50,021 nucleotides of DNA from Corynebacterium urinipleomorphum (GCF_900155535.1 NZ_LT706964.1:25017-75037); one strand, 5' to 3'; positions 1-11,251 are shown, counted from the first letter of the stretch. Translations and numbers: made by a program. Notes: generated by a model not told the origin, from the letters alone.

Positions 1-426
1 GCGGACATGAGCGAGGCCCGCACGCGCTTTGTGCTGGCAGGGCCGTCCGGCGTGCCCACACAGCGCACCGGCAACGACCGGACGTCTGTGGTGTTCCAGC
101 TGCCCAATGAGCCGGGCACGCTCGTTGGTGCCCTGCAGGAATTCGCGTACCGCGGTGTGGACCTCACCCGCATCGAGTCGCGCCCGACGCGGGAGACCGC
201 CCACACGTACAACTTCTACGTCGACCTCGTCGGCCACATCGACGACGTTCCGGTCGCCGAAGCACTGCGTTCCCTGTGGCTGCGCACCACCACGATCGCG
301 TTCCTCGGGTCGTGGCCGCGGTTCGACAGCGGTGACGGTGGCGGGGACGAGCGCGTGGTCGACCCGGAGCGCCTCGAACAAGCCGAAGAGTGGGTCCGCG
401 CGGCCCGAGGAGGAGCATCATGCTGA
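1..426 (+). CDS. pheA: Prephenate dehydratase, C-terminal part (truncated by window edge)
   Basis: The open frame enters from the window edge and runs 141 codons to TGA at 424-426. It holds the regulatory ACT domain of prephenate dehydratase: a stretch reading NEPGTLVGAL (around residues 37-46) is followed by the ESRPT motif (around residues 59-63) that binds phenylalanine in this family. The enzyme converts prephenate to phenylpyruvate in phenylalanine synthesis, and the ACT domain mediates feedback inhibition. The catalytic prephenate dehydratase domain lies outside the window. The stop codon overlaps the ATG of the next gene, so the two are translationally coupled. The C-terminal tail after the ACT domain is acidic and unremarkable. 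Confidence 0.9.
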   Translation, partial: ADMSEARTRFVLAGPSGVPTQRTGNDRTSVVFQLPNEPGTLVGALQEFAYRGVDLTRIESRPTRETAHTYNFYVDLVGHIDDVPVAEALRSLWLRTTTIAFLGSWPRFDSGDGGGDERVVDPERLEQAEEWVRAARGGASC

Positions 427-1049
427 TCTTGCTGCGCCACGGCCAGACCACCTCGAATGTGGACCACAAGCTGGACACTCTCTTGCCCGGCGCCGAGCTG
501 ACGGAACTTGGCCGCGAGCAGGCGAAAGCTGCCGGTGAGGAGATCCTGGCCACCTATGATGTCGACCGTGTCATTTCTTCCCAGGCCACCCGAGCGAAGC
601 AGACAGCGCAGATCGCCTTTAGTGAGCGCTTCGGCGACATTCCCGCTGTTGAGGGCATTCAGGAGGTCCACGCCGGTCGCTGGGAAATGCACAATTCGCG
701 GGAGGCGCACGAGGCCTACTTGACCGCGTTCCGCGATTTCTACCGCCGCAAGCTCGAGGCGCTTATCGACGGCGGCGATACCCTCGACCTCTTCCTTTCC
801 CGCTACAAGGGCGGTTTGCTCCCGTACGCCGCTCAGGGCGGGACGACTGTGGCTGTGTCCCACGGCGGCGCGATCCGCGCCTTTTCAGCGAATGCCTGCG
901 AGGTCGATCCCGTCTTCGCCGAGATGAGCTACCTGCCGAACTGCCAGTACGTGGTGCTCGACCCGACCGCGGGCCCGACCGGTGATCCGGTGGAGGATTT
1001 CGGGCAGTGGCGCGTTGTCCGCTGGGCCGACTACGAATTGCCGGGCTAG
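420..1049 (+). CDS. Histidine phosphatase family protein (phosphoglycerate mutase-like)
   Basis: This 209-aa protein opens with LLRHGQT (RHG at residues 6-8, the phosphohistidine-forming motif) and has a second histidine in VSHGGAIRAF near residue 147, together the signature of the histidine phosphatase superfamily. The ATG at 420 is preferred over an upstream in-frame start because it overlaps the pheA stop (ATGCTGA) and follows a GAGGAGG ribosome site at about 408-414. The substrate cannot be read from sequence. In corynebacteria this gene commonly follows pheA; it could be a sugar-phosphate phosphatase rather than a true mutase. Confidence 0.88.
   Translation: MLILLRHGQTTSNVDHKLDTLLPGAELTELGREQAKAAGEEILATYDVDRVISSQATRAKQTAQIAFSERFGDIPAVEGIQEVHAGRWEMHNSREAHEAYLTAFRDFYRRKLEALIDGGDTLDLFLSRYKGGLLPYAAQGGTTVAVSHGGAIRAFSANACEVDPVFAEMSYLPNCQYVVLDPTAGPTGDPVEDFGQWRVVRWADYELPG
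761..771 (-). repeat. Dispersed 11-bp word, copy 1
   Basis: Exact match to CGTCGATAAGC on the minus strand, inside the histidine phosphatase gene, where the plus strand encodes Leu-Ile-Asp. Confidence 0.7.
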
Positions 1050-1061
1050 GAGCGGTTCGCG

Positions 1062-1409
1062 CTAGCCCCAGCCCAAGTGGTGGAGCTCGTGCTCCTCGAG
1101 CCCGAAGTAGTGGCCGACTTCGTGGAAGACGGTCACCTTGACCTCGTGACGCAACTCTTCCTCATCCGCGCAGATCGCTTCGAGTGCGTCCTTGTAGATG
1201 AACACCGCATCGGGCAGGTACCCCGTGTGGTTTGAGTGCTGCTCCGTAAGCGGCACTCCCTCGAATAAGCCCAGGAGTTCCGGGTTGTCCTCGTTGTAGG
1301 GCCGCGCGAGCACGACCATGTTGGTCATGTTGCGGGCGAAGTCCTCGGGGATCTCGTCGAGGGCATCGTTGATCATGCTCTCAAAGAGCTCGTCGCTGAC
1401 TGGGTTCAT
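1062..1409 (-). CDS. Small zincin-type metallopeptidase family protein
   Basis: The 115-aa protein carries HEVGH at residues 96-100 followed by GLEE, the zinc-binding HExxH arrangement of the minimal 'Zincin_1' family found across Actinobacteria. The rest of the protein is acidic and has no signal peptide, so it is probably cytoplasmic. Its stop lies 12 bp from the stop of the convergent phosphatase gene, and it follows the septum-formation gene by 22 bp on the same strand, so the two may be co-transcribed. The ribosome site before the ATG is weak. The substrate is unknown, and proteolytic activity has not generally been shown for this family. Confidence 0.85.
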   Translation of the reverse strand: MNPVSDELFESMINDALDEIPEDFARNMTNMVVLARPYNEDNPELLGLFEGVPLTEQHSNHTGYLPDAVFIYKDALEAICADEEELRHEVKVTVFHEVGHYFGLEEHELHHLGWG

Positions 1410-1431
1410 ACCAGATTCATCACCAGGTCCA

Positions 1432-2508
1432 TCACTGCTGCGGAGCGGGTGCTGCGCTCTGAGCCGCCTGCTGCTTCTTCTGCTCTTCGCGCAGCGGGCG
1501 GCGCTCCGGCGGTGCCTTCGGGGTCTGTCCGTCGACTTTCAGTGCCTCGCGGCCGTCTTTTGCTGTGCCCGTAATGGTTGCGAACCGGCCGTCCTTCGGA
1601 GCGACCAGCCCGCAGTTGACGGAGCGGCTGCCACCGTCCCACGCCTGGGTGGAAATGGTGCCCCAGTAGACCTGCAGGGTGGACTGGTACAGATTTTCCT
1701 CGTTGCCCAGGTAGTCCTCAGCAGCCTTGGCGCATACCCCGCCAAGGTGCTTGTCCTGGTCCTCCGGCGACGGGGTGCGGTCCGCGAACACCGGTGCGAG
1801 GTCGACGACAGATGTCACCTCGATGTGGTGCGGCTCGGAGCAGTCGACGTACTGAACATTCTTCGCTTCGTCGGTGACTTCGCAGGTGCCGGGCTCGGCG
1901 ACGCGGGCCTGGTCCTGGTCGGCGGCGTGGCCGGTGGTGAGGATCGGGGTGCCCTCGCTGTCAGTCTCCTGTAGTCCGCACAGCATGGTGCGGTCGCCGC
2001 GTTCCCATGCCTCGGCCGGAGGCAGGATCGGGGCGATGGAGTACCGGCCAGCCGGGTCGTAGCGGCCGTTGAGGTAGCGGATGGAAGCTGTCTGGCACAG
2101 CTCCTCCCGCAACTGCGCCTGCCGCGTCGGGTTCGGGGCCTCGGAATTCGGGCCGAACTCTGCGGTGGGGTAGGTGTTCAGATCCTCCCGGGAGGAGACC
2201 TCAAAGCGGTGCTCGCCTGCGCAGTCTGTCTCAGTGAAACCGGTGACGGCGCCATCCGCGCCCACATCCCACGTCAGGCACGTGCCGCGGTCGGCAGCAG
2301 TGAATGTCGGGGTGGGCTCCTCCGAGGCATCCGCGGCGCTGTGAGCGGTGGGACGGGCGGCGTCGGCATCCGCCTGATCGTCATTGGAGTAGTCCGACGC
2401 GGTGGCGTAGGTGCCCACGCCGAGAGCACCTGCCAAGGTCGCCACCAAGATGGTGCGCAGACCGGATGTGCTCAGAGAGGATTTCTGTGCAGCCATGGTG
2501 TCCATCAT
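1432..2508 (-). CDS. Septum formation family membrane-anchored protein
   Basis: A 358-aa protein with one N-terminal hydrophobic segment (around residues 18-36, TILVATLAGALGVGTYA) and a long extracytoplasmic part. It contains two similar cysteine-bearing modules: residues 75-175 with GTCLTW and HRFEV, and residues 205-305 with GTCEV and HHIEV. This matches the actinobacterial 'septum formation' family, whose biochemical role is unclear. The tail is rich in Pro, Gln and Ala. Two starts are possible, ATG 2508 or ATG 2496; the first follows AAGG by a few bases. The gene is divergent from serS across 48 bp. Confidence 0.8.
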   Translation of the reverse strand: MMDTMAAQKSSLSTSGLRTILVATLAGALGVGTYATASDYSNDDQADADAARPTAHSAADASEEPTPTFTAADRGTCLTWDVGADGAVTGFTETDCAGEHRFEVSSREDLNTYPTAEFGPNSEAPNPTRQAQLREELCQTASIRYLNGRYDPAGRYSIAPILPPAEAWERGDRTMLCGLQETDSEGTPILTTGHAADQDQARVAEPGTCEVTDEAKNVQYVDCSEPHHIEVTSVVDLAPVFADRTPSPEDQDKHLGGVCAKAAEDYLGNEENLYQSTLQVYWGTISTQAWDGGSRSVNCGLVAPKDGRFATITGTAKDGREALKVDGQTPKAPPERRPLREEQKKQQAAQSAAPAPQQ

Positions 2509-2542
2509 GCCTTATGTAGGGCCACAGGTTAATCCCACGGGG

Positions 2543-2559
2543 TAGGGTTAGTACCCGTG
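2543..2559 (+). promoter_or_regulatory. Probable leaderless serS promoter
   Basis: TAGGGT at 2543-2548 fits a corynebacterial -10 box and lies 8 nt before the GTG at 2557. Transcription would start at or next to the start codon, and no ribosome site is present. Inferred from spacing only. Confidence 0.5.
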
Positions 2560-3819
2560 ATCGATCTGAAGTTTCTGCGTGAAAACCCTGACGTTGCCCG
2601 CGCCTCGCAGCAGGCCCGCGGTGAAGACCCGGAGCTGGTGGACCAGCTCTTGGCCGCCGACGAAGAGCGCCGCGCCAGCATCCAGAAGGCGGATGAGTTG
2701 CGCGGTGAGCAGAAGGCCTTTGGCAAGAAGATCGGCCAGGCCGCTCCCGAGGACCGCCCCGCACTCCTGGAGGGTTCGAACGAACTGAAGGAGAAGGTCA
2801 AGGCGGCGGAGGAGGCGCAGAAGGCGGCGGAAGAGGACGTCGAAAAGCTGCAATACCGTATTGCCAACATCGTGGAAGGTGCCCCGGCCGGCGGCGAGGA
2901 AGACTTCGTCGTGCTCGAGCATGTGGGCGAGGTGCCTGAATTCGATTTCGAGGTGAAGGACCACCTGGATCTCGGTGAGGCGCTGGGCATCATCGACATG
3001 AAGCGCGGCACGAAGGTCGGCGGCGCACGCTTCTACTACCTTGTGGGCGACGGCGCGTGGCTGCAACTGGGCATGCTCATGCTGGCCGCGCAGAAAGCGC
3101 GCGAGGTCGGCTTCAAGGTCATGGTTCCGCCGGTGCTGGTGCGCCCGGAGATCATGGCTGGCACGGGCTTCCTCGATGCGCACGACGAGGAGATTTACTA
3201 CCTCGAGCGCGACGACATGTACCTCGTGGGCACCTCCGAGGTGGCTCTTGCCGGCTACCACAAAGACGAGATCATCGACTTGTCCGACGGCCCGCTGCTC
3301 TACGCGGGCTGGTCCTCCTGCTTCCGCCGCGAGGCTGGCTCTTACGGCAAGGACACGAAGGGCATTTTGCGCGTCCACCAGTTCGACAAACTGGAGATGT
3401 TCGCGTACTGCAAGCCGGAAGACGCTGAAGAAATGCACCAGAAGCTGCTGGGACTCGAGCGCGAGATGCTCGCCGCCGTCGAGGTGCCTTACCGCATTAT
3501 CGACGTCGCGGCGGGTGACCTCGGGTCCTCCGCCGCCCGCAAATTCGATACCGAGGCATGGGTCCCGTCGCAGGACACCTACCGTGAGCTGACCTCGACC
3601 TCGAACTGCACGACCTTCCAGGGCCGCCGCTTGGGCACCCGCTACCGCGACGCCGACGGCAAGACCCAGACCGTGGCCACGCTCAACGGCACCCTGGCCA
3701 CCACCCGCTGGCTCGTGGCCATCCTGGAGAACAACCAGCGCCCGGACGGCTCCGTGGTCGTCCCCGAAGCTCTGCGCCCGTGGGTGGGCAAAGATGTCCT
3801 GACACCGGAGAAGGGGTAG
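2557..3819 (+). CDS. serS: Seryl-tRNA synthetase
   Basis: This 420-aa protein charges tRNA-Ser with serine. The N-terminal 110 residues form the expected long coiled coil (Lys/Glu/Ala-rich, residues 30-95). The class II catalytic core follows, with motif 2 around FRREAGSYG and motif 3 around NGTLATTRW and RPDGS near the C-terminus. Length is normal for bacterial SerRS. The GTG start at 2557 gives the canonical [10 protein letters not shown] start of the family. The acyltransferase gene begins 7 bp after the stop. Confidence 0.98.
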   Translation: MIDLKFLRENPDVARASQQARGEDPELVDQLLAADEERRASIQKADELRGEQKAFGKKIGQAAPEDRPALLEGSNELKEKVKAAEEAQKAAEEDVEKLQYRIANIVEGAPAGGEEDFVVLEHVGEVPEFDFEVKDHLDLGEALGIIDMKRGTKVGGARFYYLVGDGAWLQLGMLMLAAQKAREVGFKVMVPPVLVRPEIMAGTGFLDAHDEEIYYLERDDMYLVGTSEVALAGYHKDEIIDLSDGPLLYAGWSSCFRREAGSYGKDTKGILRVHQFDKLEMFAYCKPEDAEEMHQKLLGLEREMLAAVEVPYRIIDVAAGDLGSSAARKFDTEAWVPSQDTYRELTSTSNCTTFQGRRLGTRYRDADGKTQTVATLNGTLATTRWLVAILENNQRPDGSVVVPEALRPWVGKDVLTPEKG

Positions 3820-3826
3820 AAACACC

Positions 3827-4702
3827 ATGCGCCGCATCCACCGCCTGTTCAACGTCCCCGACGATTTCGAGCGCCCGAAACCCCACCCGGTGGAATCGAA
3901 AGAGCGGTTCTACCAGGGGATCATCGGGGGCTTCAAGAAGATCATGCAGGCCCAGGGCCTGCAGTTCTACGTCCACGGCGCGGAGAATGTGCCGACAGAA
4001 GACGGCGCGCTGTTCGTGATCAACCACACCGGCTACTACGACTTCATCATCGCTGGAATCGGGCCGCACCTCCGTGGCAACCGCCTGGTGCGGTTCATGG
4101 CGAAGAAAGAGGTCTTCGACATGAAAGTTGTGGGTTCGCTCATGCACGGCATGAAACATGTGCCGGTGGACCGGGCGGCCGGCGCCGCATCGATCACTGA
4201 GGCAGTGAAGTGGCTGCGCAGCGGTGGCTTCGTGGGAATTTTCCCGGAGTCCACCATCTCCCGCTCCTTCGAGCTGTCGGAGTTCAAGTCCGGTGCGGCG
4301 CGCATCGCCGACGAGGCCGGCGTGCCCATGATCCCGACGGTGATCTGGGGGTCCCAGCGCATCCTGACCAAGGGGTTGAAGAAGAACCTTGGGCGCTCGC
4401 GCACCCCGATCATCGTGTCTTACGGCGAACCCGTCACCACCACTGGCGACGCCGAGCGCGACACCGAGCGCGTGAAAGCCGCCATGCAGGAGCTGCTGGA
4501 ACGCAACCGCGAAGAATACGCCGAGCGCTTCGGCCCCTTCCCGCAGGGGTTGGACTGGATGCCGGCATCGCTTGGCGGTTCCGCGCCGACGCTCGAGGAG
4601 GCCACGGAGATCCTGGCCCGCGAGCGCGCCGAGAAGCAGGCGAAGAAGCAGAAAGCCAAAGAAGCGGAAGGTGACGGGGAGGCTGAAAGGGGCCGTCGAT
4701 AA
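3827..4702 (+). CDS. Lysophospholipid (1-acyl-glycerol-3-phosphate) acyltransferase family protein
   Basis: A 291-aa PlsC-type protein that would transfer an acyl chain to the sn-2 position of lysophosphatidic acid or a related lipid. The catalytic NHxxxxD motif is at residues 66-72 (NHTGYYD) and the glycerophosphate-binding FPES at 139-142. The C-terminal 30 residues are Lys/Glu/Arg-rich and probably disordered. The gene sits between serS (7 bp upstream) and a HAD phosphatase, a common corynebacterial order. Its stop codon lies inside a copy of the dispersed 11-bp word. The acyl acceptor cannot be determined from sequence. Confidence 0.9.
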   Translation: MRRIHRLFNVPDDFERPKPHPVESKERFYQGIIGGFKKIMQAQGLQFYVHGAENVPTEDGALFVINHTGYYDFIIAGIGPHLRGNRLVRFMAKKEVFDMKVVGSLMHGMKHVPVDRAAGAASITEAVKWLRSGGFVGIFPESTISRSFELSEFKSGAARIADEAGVPMIPTVIWGSQRILTKGLKKNLGRSRTPIIVSYGEPVTTTGDAERDTERVKAAMQELLERNREEYAERFGPFPQGLDWMPASLGGSAPTLEEATEILARERAEKQAKKQKAKEAEGDGEAERGRR

Positions 4703-4704
4703 GC
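4694..4704 (+). repeat. Dispersed 11-bp word, copy 2
   Basis: Exact CGTCGATAAGC. It supplies the last Arg-Arg codons and the TAA stop of the acyltransferase gene. The following TGCTT extends identity with the copy at 41774 to 16 bp. Confidence 0.7.
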
Positions 4705-4759
4705 TGCTTTCTAGCGCCCGCGCGCAGTACGCCGAACTAGAAAACGGGAGGTAGGGGAC

Positions 4760-5581
4760 ATGGCGCCGAAGCTCATTGTCAGCGATATCGACGGCACGTT
4801 GCTGGACAGTAACGGCCGGGTGAGCCCGCGTCTGCGTGACGCCCTCGCGCGCGCAGTCCGCGCTGGGACCACAGTCGCGCTGGCCACCGGGCGGCCCCAC
4901 CGTTGGCTCGCGCCGGTGCTGGACCAGCTGCCGTTCACCCCAATGTGCGTGTGCGCGAACGGCGCCGTGGTCTACGATCCGTCGCGCGACGAGGTGCTGC
5001 ACCGCAACGAGCTCGACCCGGAAACGCTCGGGGAGATCGCCCAAGCGGCATCGGACGCGCTGCAGGGCCGCGGCAATTTCGGGTTCGGCGTGGAGCGCGT
5101 GGGTGATTCCGCCTTCGACCCGGAAGATGAATGCTTCCTGATTACCCCCGGCTACAGCACGGACCTGTGGGATATCGGTTACGGCGTTGTGGACGTGGAC
5201 GAGCTTGTGTCCGTACCGGCCGCGAAAATTCTCGTGCGCCACAATGCAATGACCTCGGCGGAGCTTTTCGACGTCGTCGCGCCCGCCATCGACCCCGAGC
5301 GCGCCCACGTGACGTATTCGATGAACGACGGGCTGCTGGAATTCAGCGCACCCGGCATAAATAAGGCTGCGGGCGTCTCCCGTATCGCCGCTGACCTGCG
5401 CATTGACCCGTCGCAGATAGTCGCGTTCGGCGACATGCCCAACGACATTGAGATGCTCTCCTGGGCCGGAATGGGCGTGGCCATGGCGGATTCCGCACCG
5501 ATTGTGCACGACGCCGCGGATGTGACCACCACGTCGAACGACGACTTCGGTGTCGCCCGCGTCATCGAGCAATGGTTCTAG
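4760..5581 (+). CDS. HAD-superfamily hydrolase, Cof/IIB type
   Basis: The 273-aa protein starts with the HAD motif DIDGTLL (nucleophile Asp9, acid Asp11), has a motif II threonine in ALATGRP, a cap region of the IIB type, and motif IV GDMPND towards the C-terminus. These enzymes dephosphorylate sugar phosphates or similar small molecules; the substrate here is unknown. The ATG follows GGGAGGTAGGGG, a good ribosome site, and lies 57 bp after the acyltransferase stop, so it probably belongs to the same transcript. glpK follows after 22 bp. Confidence 0.92.
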   Translation: MAPKLIVSDIDGTLLDSNGRVSPRLRDALARAVRAGTTVALATGRPHRWLAPVLDQLPFTPMCVCANGAVVYDPSRDEVLHRNELDPETLGEIAQAASDALQGRGNFGFGVERVGDSAFDPEDECFLITPGYSTDLWDIGYGVVDVDELVSVPAAKILVRHNAMTSAELFDVVAPAIDPERAHVTYSMNDGLLEFSAPGINKAAGVSRIAADLRIDPSQIVAFGDMPNDIEMLSWAGMGVAMADSAPIVHDAADVTTTSNDDFGVARVIEQWF

Positions 5582-5603
5582 TCCGTAGGGTTTAATAGCC
5601 CCC

Positions 5604-7124
5604 ATGCCGTTCATCGCCGCCATCGACCAGGGAACGACCTCGACCCGCTGCTACATCACCACCCACGACGGTGAGGTTGTGGGCACTGCGCAGTTCGAAC
5701 ACGACCAGATCATGCCGCGCGAGGGCTGGGTGGAGCACGATCCAAGACAATTGTGGCGCAACACCCGCCGCGCCCTTTCCGAGGCGCTTGTGGACGCCGA
5801 CTTGGAGCTCGAAGACGTCGACGCCGTTGGCCTGACCAATCAGCGCGAAACAGCCGTGATCTGGGACAAAAAGACTGGCCGTCCCATCTACAACGCGATT
5901 GTGTGGCAAGACACCCGCACCGAGGACTTCGGTCCGGAAGGAGCACCGAAAGACCGCTACATGCGCACCACCGGTCTGCTGGCCAACTCGTACCCGGCCG
6001 GGCCGAAGTGGGCGTGGATCCTGGATAACGTCGAGGGAGCCCGCGAGCGTGCGGAGAAGGGTGAGCTGCTCGCCGGCACCGTGGACACCTGGTTGATCTG
6101 GAACCTCACCGGCGGCGCGCAGAGCGGGAGGAAGAGCGGCGTGTTCGACCTGTTCACCACCCGCAGCCGGGTCCAACATGTCACCGACGTGACCAACGCA
6201 TCGCGCACGCTGCTGATGAATTTGGAGACGTTGGACTGGGACGACGACTTGTGCGAGGAGATCGGTGTTCCTCGTGCCATCCTTCCGGAAATTCGCCCCA
6301 GCTTCGGGTCTTTCGGCGCGATGCGCCGCAAGAAGGGCAACCGCGATGTGCCGATCACGGGTGTGCTCGGTGACCAGCAGGCCGCGCTCTTCGGCCAAGG
6401 CTGTCTGCGCGAGGGCGAAGCGAAGATGACCTACGGCACCGGCCTGTTCATGCTGCTCAACACCGGTGAGGAGGCGCAGTTCTCCGAGCACGGTCTGCTC
6501 ACCACCGTCGCGTACCAGCACGCGGGTAAGCCTCCCGTGTACGCCCTCGAAGGCTCGGTCGCGGTCGGCGGCTCGCTGATCCAGTGGCTGCGCGACCAGC
6601 TGGGCATCCTGACATCCGCCGCGGAGTCGGAAGAGCTCGCCGCCCAGGTGGAAGACTCCGCCGGTGTGGTCATCGTCCCGGCATTCTCGGGTTTATTCGC
6701 GCCACGGTGGCGCCCGGATGCCCGCGGCGTGATCACCGGCATCACACGCTTCACCGACCGCCGCCACATCGCCCGCGCGGCGTTGGAAGCGACCTGCCTG
6801 CAAACGGTGGAGGTCGTGCGCGCCATGGAGGCGGATTCCGGGATCACCGTGGACAGTCTGCGTGTGGACGGCGGCATGACCGGTAACGACCTGCTCATGC
6901 AGATGCAAGCCGACACCCTCGGGGCTGCGGTGGTCCGCCCCGACAATATGGAGACCACCGTGATGGGCGCGGCCAGTGCTGCCTGCGTGGGCGCGGGCCT
7001 GGCCGATGAGCCGCTGAGCTTGGGCGGAGAAACAGGCTGGAAAAGCGAAATGGCCGGCCCCGACAGGGACCGGCTCATCGCGCGGTGGGAGGAAGCGGTT
7101 GCGCGCTCCCTCGATCTCGCCTAA
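5604..7124 (+). CDS. glpK: Glycerol kinase
   Basis: This 506-aa FGGY-family kinase phosphorylates glycerol to glycerol-3-phosphate, which feeds phospholipid synthesis or glycolysis. The N-terminal ATP-binding motif DQGTTSTR is at residues 8-15, GLTNQRET near 76, and the C-terminal signature [16 protein letters not shown] near 425. Length is typical. It ends directly against the stop codon of the convergent amidase gene, with no intergenic DNA and no visible terminator. Its position after an acyltransferase gene fits a role in glycerolipid supply. Confidence 0.97.
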   Translation: MPFIAAIDQGTTSTRCYITTHDGEVVGTAQFEHDQIMPREGWVEHDPRQLWRNTRRALSEALVDADLELEDVDAVGLTNQRETAVIWDKKTGRPIYNAIVWQDTRTEDFGPEGAPKDRYMRTTGLLANSYPAGPKWAWILDNVEGARERAEKGELLAGTVDTWLIWNLTGGAQSGRKSGVFDLFTTRSRVQHVTDVTNASRTLLMNLETLDWDDDLCEEIGVPRAILPEIRPSFGSFGAMRRKKGNRDVPITGVLGDQQAALFGQGCLREGEAKMTYGTGLFMLLNTGEEAQFSEHGLLTTVAYQHAGKPPVYALEGSVAVGGSLIQWLRDQLGILTSAAESEELAAQVEDSAGVVIVPAFSGLFAPRWRPDARGVITGITRFTDRRHIARAALEATCLQTVEVVRAMEADSGITVDSLRVDGGMTGNDLLMQMQADTLGAAVVRPDNMETTVMGAASAACVGAGLADEPLSLGGETGWKSEMAGPDRDRLIARWEEAVARSLDLA

Positions 7125-9200
7125 TTACTTATCGACGTTCACGTCCAAGTTCCCAGTACTCGCCTCGTACGTGATGGAACCGCGCTCGAAGTCGATGCGC
7201 ACGTCGCCGTTGTTTGCCGCTTCGTCGCTCTTGACCGGGCGTCCGAGCGGACCCAAATCCAAGCCCTGCTTGAGCCACGCATCGGCGATCTGCTCCGGCA
7301 TCAGGATTTCGTCGCCCTGACCGGTGAGGATGGCGATGCCCTTCTCAAAGAACGCGTACTGGTCGCCTCCGACACCCTGCAGCACGCCCTCGAGCTTGCC
7401 CAGCGTCGGCTCGAGCTGCGCCCACGCGGCCTTCGCGTCCTCGTTGCCGACCATGTTGACTGCCTGGCCGACCAATGGGCGCGCTTCACTGACCGTCAGA
7501 CCAGGCAGAATTTCGAGGTTGGCGATATTAGCCACCTGCGACGGGATCATGTCCCTCGCGGCTGCGACCATGAGCAGTGCGCCGGCAGCGGAGCCGGCTG
7601 CTGCTGCGATCGCCGCGGGGTCACCGGAGAGCAGTTTCTCAAAGGAGATCTGGCTGGACGTGTTGACCAAATTATTGAACGTGGTGTTGGTGCCGTCGGC
7701 GTTAGCGACGGTCCCGGAGGTGCCAGACTGCTGCGGCGGCGTTGCGGACTGGCCCTGCGGTTTCGGCGCAGCCGGCTTCCATGCCGACGTCTTGCCACTC
7801 TTGATCTCGTTGTACTTGGTCTTGGCGTAGCTGCGGATGGTGCCCATCTGGGCGTACAGGTTGTCACCCGGGCAGTCGTTGTAGTGGAAGTCGCGGTGGG
7901 CGTTGATGTTCGGGAACGTCTTGCCCTGGCCCGCCCGGAACTTCGAGCCACCGAAGTTGAAGTCGGCGGCCAAATAGGAGCTGCCCGTCGGGTCGAAATT
8001 GGACACGGCGGCCTTCCACCCGATCATCTCGCCCATGGCCTTGAGCGCCTGCTGGGACGGAGCGGCCGTGCTGTAGTCGCCCATCATGGAGATGCCGAAG
8101 GTGTGGGAGTTGAAGCCGCCCACGTGGGCACCCTGGACGGCGCGGTCCAGGCCGCCCGCGCGACCTTCGTAGATGTTGCCGTACTTGTCCACCAACGCGT
8201 TGTAGCCGATGTCGCCCCAGCCGCGGGTGATGGCGTGGTACTCCCAGATTCCGCGGACCACACCTGGCGCCTGTGCGGCCGTGTAGTTGTTGGAGCCCGC
8301 AGTGTGGTGCACCGTTGCGGCCTTCACCGGCTCGGTGTAGTACGGCGAGCTGCTGCGGCCGGCACCCCACGACGAACGTGAAATCACACGCGGCATGCCG
8401 TTGGCGTTGGACTGCGCCGGGGCGATTGCACCGTCGACTGTGCCCTCGCCGCCGTCGATGAACACGGCCTCAAGGTCCTCGGCTTTGGTCACGGGGGCTG
8501 CTTCAGCGGGTGCTTCCTCTTCCGGCAGCTCGTCGACGTCCGCTACCGGCGCAATGTCGCCCAGGTTCGACGGCAGCGCGCGGGGCAGGTCGCCGAGTGC
8601 CGACGGCGCACCCGGGTCCGGAAGTTCCGGCAGGTCAACGATGTCCGGGCTGGGGAGAGTCTCGTCCGGCACGGCGGGGATCTCGTCCTGGTCGGTCACG
8701 GTCTCGGCCAAGTCGAGGTCGGTCTCGCCGAGGTCGACGTTAGCGGTAGAGACCTGAATCTTTGTGGTCGGCTCCACGTAGATCGGCTCGGTGCCCTGGA
8801 TCTCGGATCCCTGCGGGCCAGCTTCTGGCTGCATGTGGTACCACTCGGACCACGAGCCGTCGGCACGCTGGGCGCGGACGTAGGCTGCGATGTCGCGCTC
8901 GCCTGTCCACGTGAGGCCGAAGATGGAGAATTCCTCGTCGCGGGTGAACTCCTTGACGGTGCGGGGCTGGTCGCCTTCGCCCTGCGTAGCGATGGCGGCG
9001 TCCTCCACGACGACGTTCTCCCCGTCGCCGAAGGATGCGGAGCTGCTGGTGACATGCACGTCGCCGCCGCCCACGTCTTGGGTCTTGAGGATCTCGTTGC
9101 CGCCGAAGGCGCCTGCGGTGACGAGCGCGACGGAGGTGACGGCCGCGAGGACCGGTGTCTTCCTGCCAGAAGACGGATTCAGCCGACGTCGTTGTTTCAC
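7125..9200 (-). CDS. Secreted N-acetylmuramoyl-L-alanine amidase (PGRP type) with LGFP-like tail
   Basis: The 691-aa protein begins at GTG 9200, chosen because AGGAG lies 9 nt upstream; the open frame extends further but lacks support. It has an N-terminal basic region and hydrophobic export segment (residues 15-33), an acidic Pro-rich linker, and a peptidoglycan-recognition/amidase domain at about 270-450 with zinc ligands in VHHTAG and in the region INAHRDF...DCPG. The last 45 residues (LGPLGRPVKSD...GSITYE) resemble an LGFP repeat, a corynebacterial cell-envelope attachment module. It would cleave the amide bond between MurNAc and the stem peptide. It is close to mycobacterial Rv3811, which likewise lies near glf. 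Confidence 0.88.
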   Translation of the reverse strand: MKQRRRLNPSSGRKTPVLAAVTSVALVTAGAFGGNEILKTQDVGGGDVHVTSSSASFGDGENVVVEDAAIATQGEGDQPRTVKEFTRDEEFSIFGLTWTGERDIAAYVRAQRADGSWSEWYHMQPEAGPQGSEIQGTEPIYVEPTTKIQVSTANVDLGETDLDLAETVTDQDEIPAVPDETLPSPDIVDLPELPDPGAPSALGDLPRALPSNLGDIAPVADVDELPEEEAPAEAAPVTKAEDLEAVFIDGGEGTVDGAIAPAQSNANGMPRVISRSSWGAGRSSSPYYTEPVKAATVHHTAGSNNYTAAQAPGVVRGIWEYHAITRGWGDIGYNALVDKYGNIYEGRAGGLDRAVQGAHVGGFNSHTFGISMMGDYSTAAPSQQALKAMGEMIGWKAAVSNFDPTGSSYLAADFNFGGSKFRAGQGKTFPNINAHRDFHYNDCPGDNLYAQMGTIRSYAKTKYNEIKSGKTSAWKPAAPKPQGQSATPPQQSGTSGTVANADGTNTTFNNLVNTSSQISFEKLLSGDPAAIAAAAGSAAGALLMVAAARDMIPSQVANIANLEILPGLTVSEARPLVGQAVNMVGNEDAKAAWAQLEPTLGKLEGVLQGVGGDQYAFFEKGIAILTGQGDEILMPEQIADAWLKQGLDLGPLGRPVKSDEAANNGDVRIDFERGSITYEASTGNLDVNVDK
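7127..7137 (-). repeat. Dispersed 11-bp word, copy 3 (one terminal mismatch)
   Basis: CGTCGATAAGT on the minus strand. It encodes Val-Asp-Lys, the last three residues of the amidase, and runs into its stop. Confidence 0.6.
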
Positions 9201-9249
9201 GGTGATCGCTCCTGAGTAAATAGTGACAGCTGTGACTAATCTAGAGTTT

Positions 9250-9277
9250 AAGGTACGAATGTTGCATCTGTTGTCAA
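9250..9277 (-). promoter_or_regulatory. Promoter of the amidase gene
   Basis: On the minus strand a perfect TTGACA (-35, plus-strand 9272-9277) is separated by 16 bp from TACCTT (-10, plus-strand 9250-9255). This leaves a leader of about 45 nt before the GTG at 9200, consistent with the AGGAG ribosome site there. Confidence 0.55.
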
Positions 9278-9282
9278 TGTGA

Positions 9283-11201
<1,919 letters not shown>

Positions 11202-11222
11202 GGCAGGAAACCTTCTTTGCCG

Positions 11223-11251
11223 TACGAACGTATGGGACCCTTACGAACGTA
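11223..11251. promoter_or_regulatory. Paired TetR-type operator in the divergent promoter region
   Basis: TACGAACGTA occurs twice, at 11223-11232 and 11242-11251. Each copy is a near-perfect palindrome (TACG-NN-CGTA), and centres are 19 bp apart, about two helical turns. The pair lies between the GAP-family gene and its TetR neighbour and overlaps where both promoters must lie; TAGGCT at 11260-11265 could be the -10 of the regulator. Confidence 0.65.

Noticed and set aside
3683..5623. Long minus-strand open frame of 646 codons
   Set aside because: It lies antisense to the clear acyltransferase and HAD genes and has no recognisable domain; long antisense frames are expected in GC-rich coding DNA.
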